A DNA stretch of 64,000 nucleotides. Source: Chitinophagaceae bacterium. Its GTDB lineage: Bacteria; Bacteroidota; Bacteroidia; Chitinophagales; Chitinophagaceae. Each line of letters starts with the position of its first letter. Position 1 is the stretch's first letter. The position numbers were made by a program, and so were the translations under genes. Positions 25,240 through 34,500 of this stretch are shown here, in pieces. A model generated the notes under the pieces. The model saw nothing but the letters and a program-made list of their open reading frames with translations, did not search any database and had not been told where the DNA came from. The stretch covers positions 62,001-126,000 of the forward strand of contig JADJVB010000005.1 of the NCBI GenBank assembly GCA_016710745.1, in the 5' to 3' direction.

Positions 25240-26013
25240 ATGGAAGAACGGTTACATGAAAAAAAAACGGAAAGCCCTGCCGGGATATTACTGAATATTT
25301 TTGGCAGGATATGGGCGTTTTGGGGGCTGATCAGTTTTTTGACGACCTTCCTGGTCATTTTTCTTCCTTCCATGGTTTCTTATTTAATGAAGGAAACAAC
25401 CGGGCAAAAATATTTTATTGCCGTATCAAAAATATGGATGAATGTGTGGCTGTTTTTGATCGGCTGCCCGGTAAAACTAAGTGGCAGGGAAAATTTTAAA
25501 CCCGGTGCAGCCTATATCGTTGTATTTAATCACAATGCGTTATTGGATGTTCCGCTGTCGGCACCCTATGTGCCCGGTGCAAATAAAACCATTGCCAAAG
25601 CTTCCTTTGCAAAAATCCCGTTGTTTGGATTATTTTATAAAAGAGGCTCCATTTTAGTTGACCGCAAAAATGAAAAAAGCCGTAGACGGAGTTTTGAAGC
25701 CATGCAAAAGGTTTTGGCGCAGGGAATGCACATGTGTATCTATCCCGAAGGATCCAGGAACCGCACAACCGAACCTGTTCAGCCATTTTACGACGGTGCG
25801 TTCAGGCTGGCCACGTTTACCAAAAAAGAAATCATGCCCTGTGTAATAACCGGAACAAAAAAAGCGATGCCCATCGATAAAAAATTCTACCTGTTGCCCA
25901 TCCGCCTGAAAATGCGTTTCCTCCCTCCTGTTTCGTCAACAGATACTACGGTGGCCTCGTTAAAGCAAAAAGTTTTTAGCGATATGGTGAAAGCGTATGT
26001 TGAGCACGTGTAG
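25240..26013 (+). CDS. 1-acyl-sn-glycerol-3-phosphate acyltransferase (PlsC family)
   Basis: The 257-residue membrane enzyme has hydrophobic segments near residues 20-50 and a PlsC acyltransferase domain (about 75-230). Block I is NHNALLD (HX4D), block III is YPEGSRNR and block IV is near MPCVITGTKKAMP. It should acylate lysophosphatidic acid or a similar lipid at the inner membrane. It follows ung by 17 bases and is probably co-transcribed. Whether it is the main PlsC or an accessory paralogue (for example for aminolipids) cannot be told. Confidence 0.9.
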   Translation: MEERLHEKKTESPAGILLNIFGRIWAFWGLISFLTTFLVIFLPSMVSYLMKETTGQKYFIAVSKIWMNVWLFLIGCPVKLSGRENFKPGAAYIVVFNHNALLDVPLSAPYVPGANKTIAKASFAKIPLFGLFYKRGSILVDRKNEKSRRRSFEAMQKVLAQGMHMCIYPEGSRNRTTEPVQPFYDGAFRLATFTKKEIMPCVITGTKKAMPIDKKFYLLPIRLKMRFLPPVSSTDTTVASLKQKVFSDMVKAYVEHV

Positions 26014-26076
26014 GTTTTAACGGGTACATTTTTCGGCATCATTGTGCCTGCCAATCATTTAAAATCCTGTGTCAAA

Positions 26077-28776
26077 TTACAGATCATAAAAATACCGGGT
26101 ACGGTTGATCTTCAGGTCGCGCAACAAACCGGATTTGGGGCTGATGCTGATATTAAATGAACGGTATCTCCCAACCGGTGAAATATTGATGGCCATTTGC
26201 CAGCAATGCATTTCCCGGGTAAGGTACATACTGATCATACCAATTTCCTTTTCGGTAATATTATACGATCCGTTAATTCCAATTTGCCATTTGGGCGTGA
26301 GATTTAATGAGCCGGTCCAGCTGGTATTTTGGGTAACCGAACCCTTGTACCCGGTGCCCAAACCGTTGGGAACACGGTTATAATTTAATGAATAGGTAAA
26401 ACTGATACTCCAGGGAATATTGAAATTGGCAAACTCGCCGGGGTTATTGCTTATGTACGCAGCTTCCTGCTCATATTCATTTAGCGGAAGGCCTGATATG
26501 GAATTGAGGTTTGAATTTTGCGGATTGGCCAGGGGCAATTTTTCATTTTTGTCGCCTCCCTTAAACTGGCTTTGTAAGGCAACATTGGCACTGGTAAGTT
26601 TTCCAAGCGCTACTTTTTTATTCCACACCAGCTTATCAATGAACTCACCCTTGTCGTTGGTTAAATAAGGAACCACCACCGCACTGGCGGAGAGACTTAT
26701 TTTTTCAAAAAGATTGGTTCGCATATTGATATTGAACGGGCTCAGCTTGAACGAATCCAACAGAAAATTATACCCGCTGTTGATACTCAACCCATCTATC
26801 AGGGTTATTTTTCTCGCGGCCGATGCGGTCGTATCTTTTTTGTTTCGCACTTTCATCTGAAGGTTATTATCAATTCCAAAACTGAGTCCGCCAAAACGCC
26901 CCTCGCTGAAAGCCCCAAAAACACCCCGTTCGTGAATCGAGTACCGTCCGATATTCCCCAACGTATCGATCTGCGTGTTGTACCAGAATTTTCGGTTCAT
27001 ATCGGGTTTATAGTTGGCCGATATATTGGGACGGATCTCGTGGCGTATCGCCTGCACTTTACTGTTCTTTTTAAACGTAAACATGCCGAAAATCCGGGTT
27101 GCCATACCCAAACCAAAACTCATTTCGCGGGCTGTGTAAAATCCCCTTTTAATAGTTGTGTCTACTTTCTTATCAGCTGCATTCCAGCTACGGGTAAACG
27201 TTTCCTGGTACCATTTTTCCTGGTAGGTAATATTGGGGGAAATCTGAAAGGCTCCTATCTGGGGCAGCGACAAGGTGATGGGTACATTGTGGGCGGCACC
27301 CCATTTATAATTTTTTGTGAACTCCCCGAAAAAATTTCCGGTTGTATCGTAAAAAGAGGAAAGGCTGCGTACGTTGGTATTTAAAGCGATGCCGAGGTTT
27401 TCGTACCATTTATATTGACCGATAACCTCCTTGCGCCTGAACGGATACAAGGTGTTTACATTAAACCCAATGTCGGGTAAATTAATATTCACCTGCTTGC
27501 TGTTCGTGTTTTGGTTGTGGTTTCCGCTGATATTTATATTGAAAGGCTTATTCTTCCATATTTTAGAATAGGTGATGGAGGAGTTCAACTGGTTCTGAAA
27601 ATTACGTTGCGGACTGTTGGGTACCGCGGAATTAAATCCACTGCTACCGGCATTCACACTCGCGTTGAAACTAACGCCGGGCCGGGCTTTACTGTCCGAA
27701 CTGTGGTTCCAGCGTACATTAAAGTTCCGGGCTCCGGATTTATCAAGATCCCGTAAATGCTGAATGTCTACTGTAAGACTTCCCTGGTAACGGTATCGTT
27801 TGTAGTAACGGGGACTAACATTTGCCGTCCAGCCTCCATACGAATAGATAGTACCCCGCAACACCACATCCCAAATGTCGCTCAGCACTTTATAATATCC
27901 CAGGCCCTCCAGCGCCAGTCCCAATTGTTCGTTGGCAGTAAATGTAGGGGCGAGTATCCCCGAACGGCGACCTGTCTTCAATGGAAAAATTCCAAAGGGC
28001 AGGTAGATGGGTACCGGTACTGATTCGAACTCAGGATGCACCGGGCCGGTGACGGCCATTTTTTTATTGATGAATTTGAATTTCTTACTTACAAACGAAA
28101 AATGAGGTGTATCCAGGTTACAGGTGGTGAACTGTCCGCGAAAACCATAAAACACTTCAGCATCAACTTTTTTTAATTTTTCGGCATGGAAAAATATTTC
28201 TCCCTGTTGCGAATACGTGCTCTTGGTAATACCCTTGCCGGTTTTCATATTAAACCGCATGGAATCACTTTGGGTAACCAGATCACCCTGTTTAAACCTC
28301 ACAAAAGACACTACATTTCCATTACTGTCGCGAACCAAATACGCACTCACCAGGCTGGTCAACTGGTCAAACTCAATCCTCGGTGAATACAGTTCATTGT
28401 CGGCATATTTAACACTGCCGGTTTTGCCATACAGGATAATTTTTTTACCCGGGATATCCATCACCATCGAATCATCTGCATGGTAAGTAACCGGTGCATC
28501 CAGGGCATTTTTTGAGCTGCGTAAAGAAAAAGTATCTGATGTAACAATGATGTTGGTATCAGCGATTTTTTTTGCCGGCATCAGTTCCGATCTGATGTCG
28601 GAAACTATTTTTTGTGAATCCAGTTTGTTAACCGGAATGGTATCGGTAGTTAAAAAACTGTGAAAGTCAACTCCATTAAAACCGCTGGCGCTGCAATTCA
28701 ACGTGGTAACGATGAACAACAGCAGCAATGCCCTTACCAATATATATTTTGCCTTACCTTTGTTGTGTTGATTCAT
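26077..28776 (-). CDS. lptD: LPS-assembly protein LptD, Bacteroidota type
   Basis: From the ATG at 28776 the protein is 899 residues. It has a signal segment (ILVRALLLLFIVTTLNCSASG), an N-terminal OstA/LptA-like beta-jellyroll (about 75-200, e.g. IILYGKTGSVKYADNELYSPRIEFD) and a long C-terminal outer-membrane barrel ending in an aromatic-rich strand (RTRYFYDL). LptD with LptE forms the outer-membrane channel that delivers lipopolysaccharide to the surface. The in-frame ATG at 28791 overlaps the putative promoter and would add five residues before a poor signal start. It is divergent from the amidase gene. Confidence 0.9.
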   Translation of the reverse strand: MNQHNKGKAKYILVRALLLLFIVTTLNCSASGFNGVDFHSFLTTDTIPVNKLDSQKIVSDIRSELMPAKKIADTNIIVTSDTFSLRSSKNALDAPVTYHADDSMVMDIPGKKIILYGKTGSVKYADNELYSPRIEFDQLTSLVSAYLVRDSNGNVVSFVRFKQGDLVTQSDSMRFNMKTGKGITKSTYSQQGEIFFHAEKLKKVDAEVFYGFRGQFTTCNLDTPHFSFVSKKFKFINKKMAVTGPVHPEFESVPVPIYLPFGIFPLKTGRRSGILAPTFTANEQLGLALEGLGYYKVLSDIWDVVLRGTIYSYGGWTANVSPRYYKRYRYQGSLTVDIQHLRDLDKSGARNFNVRWNHSSDSKARPGVSFNASVNAGSSGFNSAVPNSPQRNFQNQLNSSITYSKIWKNKPFNINISGNHNQNTNSKQVNINLPDIGFNVNTLYPFRRKEVIGQYKWYENLGIALNTNVRSLSSFYDTTGNFFGEFTKNYKWGAAHNVPITLSLPQIGAFQISPNITYQEKWYQETFTRSWNAADKKVDTTIKRGFYTAREMSFGLGMATRIFGMFTFKKNSKVQAIRHEIRPNISANYKPDMNRKFWYNTQIDTLGNIGRYSIHERGVFGAFSEGRFGGLSFGIDNNLQMKVRNKKDTTASAARKITLIDGLSINSGYNFLLDSFKLSPFNINMRTNLFEKISLSASAVVVPYLTNDKGEFIDKLVWNKKVALGKLTSANVALQSQFKGGDKNEKLPLANPQNSNLNSISGLPLNEYEQEAAYISNNPGEFANFNIPWSISFTYSLNYNRVPNGLGTGYKGSVTQNTSWTGSLNLTPKWQIGINGSYNITEKEIGMISMYLTREMHCWQMAINISPVGRYRSFNISISPKSGLLRDLKINRTRYFYDL

Positions 28777-28788
28777 AGTTAAGATTGG

Positions 28789-28796
28789 CAAAAATA
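28789..28796 (-). promoter_or_regulatory. -7 promoter element for lptD
   Basis: On the minus strand this reads TATTTTTG (TAnnTTTG), 12 bases before the chosen ATG. It would give a very short leader. Confidence 0.38.
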
Positions 28797-28874
28797 GTTA
28801 TAAACTGCCGATTGTAACCGGTTGACATGGTGAATTATTGATTAAATACTAACCCCGTTAAAAAAGAGTTGAAT

Positions 28875-30230
28875 ATGCCCAGGAACAAAGTGCCTTTTTT
28901 ATTTCTGTTTGCTGCTTTGCATTTGTTAATATTAAATGATTTGTTTGCCCAGGGACCTAAATTTATTAAAACCATTGTTGTAGATGCCGGGCATGGCGGT
29001 GCTGATGTTGGCGCCACCGGCCAATATGAAAATTCGTTGCAGTCAAAAGAGAAAGATGTTACGCTTGCTATTTCGATGAAATTGGTCGACGAATTAAAAA
29101 AACAGTTACCCGGTGTTACTGTAGTTCCTACCCGAACCACCGATATCTATCAATCACCAACCGAAAAGGCCAAAATCGCCAACCAGTTTAAAGGCGATCT
29201 GTTTTTATGCGTTCATGCTGATAGCGGCCCGCTAAAAAGAGACAGAAGACAAATTGATACCCGAACAGTCACCCGTTATAAAATAAGCTATACCGGGAAA
29301 GGAAAAAAGAGAAAAAAAATAAAAACAGCCTATGAGGTAGAGGAGCCGGTTTATGAATATTTTAAAAGACCGCTTACGCGTAGCGGTACCAGCGTTTGGA
29401 TATTTGCGGCCCATAAAACCAGCGACAAATTAAAAGCCATTATGGATGGCGATGAAAATTTTGAAATTGAAGCCGGAGGCATCGACAGCGTAGAAAGCAC
29501 GTTTGATTTTAACAGTCCCGAAGGAAAAATAATTGCCGCTATTTATGCAAAAAGATTCCAGGAAAGAAGTGACCGCCTGGCTACCATGGTAAACGAAGAA
29601 GTTGAAAATACAGGCCGCCCCGCATTAGGAGTAAACCAGCGCCAGGTGGGCATTTGGGTTTTGCAGGCAACCAATATGCCGGCCATATTGATTGAAACGG
29701 GTTTCATCAACAACCCCGAGGATGAACGGTATATAAACAGCGAAGCGGGTCAGCAGGAGCTGGCCGTGGCCATCACGAAAGCGGTTCAACGATATAAGGC
29801 GCAGGTAGAAGGCACCAATAATTATGATAAGATTCAAACGGCAAGCATTACCCGAAAAGAGGATGGTGCTGGAACATTACCGGCATTTGAAAAAAGATCA
29901 ACCAAAACCCCGCAGGTGATCGCCGTAAAAAGCAAAACGATCAAAGTGGATTTCTATGATGATGGTGACATTGACAATGACATTATATCGGTTTACTTTA
30001 ATAATGCGCTGGTGGTAGATAAAAAATCGCTGACAGCGAATCCGCACTCAATTGTATTGAATATAGAAGCCGGCAAACCAAACGAATTGTTGCTTTTTGC
30101 CGATAATGTAGGTGCCATTCCGCCTAATACAGCCCTGATGATCATCACGGATGGTAACAGCCGGCATGAAGTTCGGCTGTCGGCTGATATGAAAAACAAT
30201 GATTCAGTAAAGTTCGAATTAAAAAAATAA
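28875..30230 (+). CDS. N-acetylmuramoyl-L-alanine amidase (Amidase_3) with shared C-terminal domain
   Basis: The 451-residue protein has a signal peptide (to about residue 27) and an Amidase_3 domain (about 30-310) that cleaves the glycan-peptide bond of peptidoglycan. Zinc and catalytic residues are visible in VVDAGHGGADVGATG, CVHADSG and LIETGFINNPEDERY. A basic insertion of roughly 60 residues (about 115-175, including TGKGKKRKKIKTAYEVEE) follows the second zinc histidine. The C-terminal 100 residues (352-451, YDDGDIDNDIISVYFN, GAIPPNTALMIITDG) match the C-terminus of the secreted protein at 14358. The ATG at 28875 was chosen. The MlaD-family gene follows by 56 bases. Confidence 0.93.
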   Translation: MPRNKVPFLFLFAALHLLILNDLFAQGPKFIKTIVVDAGHGGADVGATGQYENSLQSKEKDVTLAISMKLVDELKKQLPGVTVVPTRTTDIYQSPTEKAKIANQFKGDLFLCVHADSGPLKRDRRQIDTRTVTRYKISYTGKGKKRKKIKTAYEVEEPVYEYFKRPLTRSGTSVWIFAAHKTSDKLKAIMDGDENFEIEAGGIDSVESTFDFNSPEGKIIAAIYAKRFQERSDRLATMVNEEVENTGRPALGVNQRQVGIWVLQATNMPAILIETGFINNPEDERYINSEAGQQELAVAITKAVQRYKAQVEGTNNYDKIQTASITRKEDGAGTLPAFEKRSTKTPQVIAVKSKTIKVDFYDDGDIDNDIISVYFNNALVVDKKSLTANPHSIVLNIEAGKPNELLLFADNVGAIPPNTALMIITDGNSRHEVRLSADMKNNDSVKFELKK

Positions 30231-30286
30231 TAGTTAAATTACCACGGACTTCAACTTGATTAAAAGCTGCAGGTCCTATTTCAACC

Positions 30287-31299
30287 ATGAAAATTTCTAA
30301 CGAAACCAAAATAGGTTCCCTTACTGCCATTGCTATTGCTATGTTATTTCTGGGCTTCAACTTTTTAAAGGGGAAATCTTTTTTTGGCAAGAGTAATAAC
30401 CTGTACGCCAAGTATACGAATGTGCAGGGCCTAGCTCCCTCCAATCCGGTGCCGATCAATGGCCTCCAGGTAGGTTCTGTTTACAGCATCACGACCGATA
30501 AAAACATGAAAGAGATCTTGGTCAATATGAACCTCACCAAAGAAGTAAATATACCGGTGAACTCGGTTGCAATCATTAAACCTTCGTTATTGGGTATCAT
30601 CAGCATTGATATTACATTAGGTGATGCCAAAACCTATTTGCCCAAAAACGATACTGTTGCTACCGAAGAGTCGATCGGTATTTTCAACGAAGTGCTGGGT
30701 TATGTAAACCCGGTGTTAAACCAGGTAAAAAAAACGGTCGGTTCCATTGATTCGGTGTTGATGAGTGTTAACAGCATTCTGGATCCATCGGCAAAAAACA
30801 ACCTGCACGCCACACTCGCCAATTTAAACAGTACAACCGCCAACCTGATCGGCGCATCCGCATCATTGCAAACCCTTTTGAATACGCAAACAGGAGCATT
30901 GGCGGGCACTTTAAATAACCTGAATTCCTTTACCGGTAACCTGGATAAAAATAACGGCAAGATCACGAGCCTGGTTGATAACCTGGATAAAACCGCCACC
31001 AACCTGTCGAAACTCGACCTGGAAAAACATTATCCGTTTTGAACACGACCATTGGCGATCTAAAATCGACCATTGGCAAACTCAATACAAATACAGGCAC
31101 GGTGGGACTGCTGTTAAATGATACCCGGCTGTATAATAACCTTACGGCAACAACAAACAAACTGAATTTGTTACTGGATGATTTAAAGACCAATCCAAAA
31201 CGGTATATCAACATTTCGGTGTTTGGAAAAAAACAAACAAATACCGGTTTAACGGTTCCGTTGCCCGATACCATTAATGCTCCATACCTGAGGCAGTAG
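30287..31299 (+). pseudogene. mlaD: MlaD-family (MCE domain) protein, interrupted by a one-base frameshift
   Basis: The first frame gives 251 residues (30287-31042): a membrane anchor (IGSLTAIAIAMLFLGFNFL), an MCE/MlaD domain (about 35-115, YAKYTNVQGLAPSNPVPING) and a helical region, ending prematurely in LDLEKHYPF. The missing C-terminus continues at once in the -1 frame to 31299 (NTTIGDLKSTIGKLNTNTG ... NPKRYINISVFGKK), with only a TTG for a start. Adding one A to the A-run at 31023-31027 restores LDLEKTLSVLNTTIGDL and a protein of about 337 residues. It may be a sequencing error, a real mutation or ribosomal slippage. The intact protein would be the periplasmic lipid-binding part of a phospholipid transporter. 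Confidence 0.85.
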
Positions 31300-31361
31300 C
31301 ATTTTAGCATTCATTTTTGAAATAAATAGTTCAATTTACAGGCTCAAATAAATCAGAAACG

Positions 31362-32990
31362 TTGCGATTGAATTTTACCATCAGTAAATCCTTTATTGTT
31401 TTTTTTCTTGCCTGCAGTATTCAAAGTTCTGCCCAGCAGGTCATCGGAAGTTCCACAGCAGGCGACAGCCTCCGTGTCATCAATATTATTCAGGGCAATA
31501 CCCTGCGTTTCATTACCATCGACTCGGCCACCACCCTCGAAACCATTGCCGGTAATGCCATCATCAAAGAAGGGCTTACTACCTTCTATTGCGACAGCGC
31601 CACCCTTAACCGCCGTACCAATATCCTGGAGGCTTTTGGCAATATTCATATCAACGATAACGATAGTATTCACACGTATGCACAAAGCCTGCGCTATGTT
31701 GGTGCCGATCGGATCGCCTATCTGAAAAAGGGTGTAAAACTTACCGATAAAAAAGGTACGCTGTATACCGACGACCTGGAATATAATTTACGAACCGGCA
31801 TTGCCACGTATAAAGGTGGCGGCCGTATCACCAATGATAAAACGGTATTAACCAGCGAAAACGGCGTGTACTACGCCGATACCAAGGATGTTTATTTTAA
31901 AAATAATGTACACCTGAAAGATCCCGACCGCGATATCTGGACCGACAGTTTGTTGTATAATATTAAAACCAATATTGCCACTTTTATTGCCCGAACCAAA
32001 ATTGTAGGTAAGGACGGCAGTGTAACCTACACCAATGCCGGTACTTATAACCTGGCAACGGGCGAAGCCATTTTTACCAACGGAGCTTCGTTCAGCGACA
32101 GCACCCGCAGTGCGTCGGCTAAAACCATTGCGTTCGACAAAAAGAATAATATTTTACAAATGCAGGGCAACGCCAAATTCGTTGACAGTGTAAACAAAAT
32201 CATTGTGCTTGGCGGCGAAATATTTGCTGACCTGAATTTGAATTCTTTTTTAGCCAGCCGTAAACCGGTAATGATCATTCACCGGGATGGCGACAGCACC
32301 TATGTGGCTGCCGACACCTTATTCTCGGGCCTGCGCAAATACGACAGCCTCGAAAGGAAAATGATCATTCAACGGGATACGTTACGAAAAACAATGGTGG
32401 TGAATACAACCGAAGCTGACTCAACCGTCAGGTATTTTCTTGGCTTTCACAACGTACGCATATTCAACGATTCCCTGCAGGCCGTGAGCGACAGCCTCCA
32501 CTACTCCACTGCCGACTCCACTTTTAAACTATTTGGTGAACCGGTTGTATGGAACGACAAATCGCAGATCACCGGCGACACGTTGTTTATGTATACCGAA
32601 AACCAAAAACCAAAACGACTTTTTGTTTTTAATAATGGCATGATCATTAATAAAACGAAGGAAAATATGTTTAACCAGGTAGGCGGACGTACGCTTAACG
32701 GTTATTTTGTTGATGGCTCGATCGACTATGTTCGGGTAAAAGGCAGTCCGGCCGAAAGTATTTTTTACCCCCAGGACGACGATAGCGCCTACATGGGCAT
32801 GAACCGCAGCAGCGGCGATGTGATCGATATTTATTTTGTAAAAAAAGAACTGAATAAAGTAAAATTCATCAATAATGTAGATGGCGTTTTATATCCGCTT
32901 AAAGATATACCGGCCGATAAAAAAGAACTCCGGGGATTCAAATGGATGGATCACCGCCGTCCGAAAAACAAACTGGAATTGTTTGAGTAA
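31362..32990 (+). CDS. OstA-like protein (LptA family) with TTG start
   Basis: The 542-residue protein has a signal peptide (MRLNFTISKSFIVFFLACSIQSSAQ) and repeated OstA/LptA-type beta-jellyroll motifs (TTFYCDSATLNRRTNILEAFG, KKGTLYTDDLEYNLRTGIATY, RDIWTDSLLYNIKTNIATF). Such proteins bridge LPS between inner-membrane export and LptD; the large size with several repeat units is usual for the Bacteroidota version. No ATG lies before the signal, so translation must start at TTG (31362, or 31368). It follows the MlaD-family gene by 62 bases and lies near lptD, making a lipid-transport cluster. Confidence 0.88.
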   Translation: MRLNFTISKSFIVFFLACSIQSSAQQVIGSSTAGDSLRVINIIQGNTLRFITIDSATTLETIAGNAIIKEGLTTFYCDSATLNRRTNILEAFGNIHINDNDSIHTYAQSLRYVGADRIAYLKKGVKLTDKKGTLYTDDLEYNLRTGIATYKGGGRITNDKTVLTSENGVYYADTKDVYFKNNVHLKDPDRDIWTDSLLYNIKTNIATFIARTKIVGKDGSVTYTNAGTYNLATGEAIFTNGASFSDSTRSASAKTIAFDKKNNILQMQGNAKFVDSVNKIIVLGGEIFADLNLNSFLASRKPVMIIHRDGDSTYVAADTLFSGLRKYDSLERKMIIQRDTLRKTMVVNTTEADSTVRYFLGFHNVRIFNDSLQAVSDSLHYSTADSTFKLFGEPVVWNDKSQITGDTLFMYTENQKPKRLFVFNNGMIINKTKENMFNQVGGRTLNGYFVDGSIDYVRVKGSPAESIFYPQDDDSAYMGMNRSSGDVIDIYFVKKELNKVKFINNVDGVLYPLKDIPADKKELRGFKWMDHRRPKNKLELFE

Positions 32991-33022
32991 GCGGTATAAA
33001 ACCCGCTGGATTGAATACACGG

Positions 33023-34213
33023 CTACGATAGTTTAGCAAGTGCGTCTTTAATCTTTCCAAAGCCTTTTTCTATATTTTCCATACTGTTCGCGAATGACAG
33101 CCTGATACAATCCGGCGCGCCGAATGCCCGCCCGGTAACTGTGGAAACATGTGCCTTATTCAGCAAATACATACACAGGTCATCGGCATTTTCAATTTTA
33201 TCTTCCCCATCAAACCGGCCAAAAAACTGACTCACATCAGGGAATATATAAAATGCGCCCTGCGGTTCACTGCACAACATACCCGGAATCTCTTTAACCA
33301 GTTCCATCACCCTTTTCCTGCGTTTTGTAAATTCAGCCACCATCAATTCTGTTGGTTTCATATCGCCGGTAAGGGCAGAAATGGCCGCCCTTTGGGTCAC
33401 TGCATTTGCGCCGCTGGTTACCTGTCCCTGGATTTTTTCGCAGGCTTTGGCGATTTTGGCGTCGGCAGCTAAATAACCGAGCCTCCAACCCGTCATTGCA
33501 TATCCCTTGCTCAATCCGTTGATAACGATCACCCTGTCTTTTATATCATCAAACTGCGCTATACTTTCGTGTTTGCCCTCATAATTGATGTACTCATAGA
33601 TCTCATCACTCATTATGACAATATCCGGATATTTTCTGAATACCTCAGCCAATGCACCGAGTTCGTTCTTTGAATAAACTGCACCACTTGGATTACAAGG
33701 TGATGAGAACATAAATAGTCTCGTTCGATCGGTGATGGCATTTTCGAGTTGAGCAGCTGTTATTTTATACCCGTTGTCAACACCTGCATGAATAAATTTT
33801 GGAACACCCCCTGCCATCTTGACAATTTCTGAATAGGTTACCCAAAAAGGTGTAGGTATGATCACTTCATCGCCCACATCAACAATACTCATTACCGTAT
33901 TGGCAATACTTTGCTTGGCACCGGTACTCACCACGATCTGGTCGGGCGTATAGTCAAGATTATTATCTCTTTTCAACTTAAAACATACGGCTTCACGCAA
34001 ATCAAGATACCCGGCAACCGGGGTATAATGGCTGTAATTATCATCAATAGCCTGCTTGGCTGCTTCTTTAATATGATCCGGCGTATTAAAATCGGGCTCA
34101 CCTAAACTTAAATCGGTAATATCAAACCCCTTAGCCCTAAGCTCTCTACCCAGTTTAGCCATTTTTAAGGTTTCCGGTTCATTAAAGCGCTCCAGTAAAG
34201 AAGATAATTGCAT
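33023..34213 (-). CDS. PLP-dependent aminotransferase, class I (aspartate aminotransferase type)
   Basis: The 396-residue enzyme belongs to fold type I. The PLP lysine is in INGLSKGYAMTGWRLGY, the cofactor-contacting Asp and Tyr are in IVIMSDEIYEYINY, and the carboxylate-binding Arg is in CIRLSFANS. It resembles the Ib aspartate aminotransferases (SLGEPDFNTPDHIKEAA), which move amino groups between aspartate and 2-oxoglutarate, though prephenate or other substrates are possible. It is a single gene on its strand; a -7 element TACTTTTG is at 34236-34243. Confidence 0.93.
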   Translation of the reverse strand: MQLSSLLERFNEPETLKMAKLGRELRAKGFDITDLSLGEPDFNTPDHIKEAAKQAIDDNYSHYTPVAGYLDLREAVCFKLKRDNNLDYTPDQIVVSTGAKQSIANTVMSIVDVGDEVIIPTPFWVTYSEIVKMAGGVPKFIHAGVDNGYKITAAQLENAITDRTRLFMFSSPCNPSGAVYSKNELGALAEVFRKYPDIVIMSDEIYEYINYEGKHESIAQFDDIKDRVIVINGLSKGYAMTGWRLGYLAADAKIAKACEKIQGQVTSGANAVTQRAAISALTGDMKPTELMVAEFTKRRKRVMELVKEIPGMLCSEPQGAFYIFPDVSQFFGRFDGEDKIENADDLCMYLLNKAHVSTVTGRAFGAPDCIRLSFANSMENIEKGFGKIKDALAKLS

Positions 34214-34235
34214 ATTATTTTTGATTATTTGAACG

Positions 34236-34243
34236 CAAAAGTA
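34236..34243 (-). promoter_or_regulatory. -7 promoter element for the aminotransferase gene
   Basis: On the minus strand this reads TACTTTTG (TAnnTTTG), 22 bases before the ATG. Confidence 0.42.
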
Positions 34244-34358
34244 ACGATTCCCTGCTAACTAATCTGAATCGCCGGTTATATTCAACCCCCCGTTATTTTA
34301 ACGATAAAATGATAAAAATCAAAAATTTAAGGTAATTAAAACTAAACCTGTTTTTCCC

Positions 34359-34366
34359 TATCTTTG
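34359..34366 (+). promoter_or_regulatory. -7 promoter element for secDF
   Basis: TATCTTTG (TAnnTTTG) is followed by a leader of about 130 bases before the secDF ATG. No convincing -33 TTTG is seen. Confidence 0.5.
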
Positions 34367-34500
34367 CACACTTCTAAAAATCAAAGAAGAAGTTACTAAA
34401 ACGACCACTATTATGAAATGAGCCAAAGCGTAGTTTCACTAAAAAGAAATGAATTTTGGCGAATTACATGAGACCATTAAAAAAAAGTAAATAATAACTC

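Noticed and set aside
32990..33022. A short GCGG/CCGC hairpin between the OstA-like gene and the aminotransferase
   Set aside because: The stem is only 4-5 bp with no T-run, so it is not called as a terminator.
34449..34490. A 13-codon frame (MNFGELHETIKKK) in the secDF leader, considered as a regulatory leader peptide
   Set aside because: It is too short to reach through the ribosome tunnel as Sec-monitoring arrest peptides do, and has no signal-like segment. It is probably chance.
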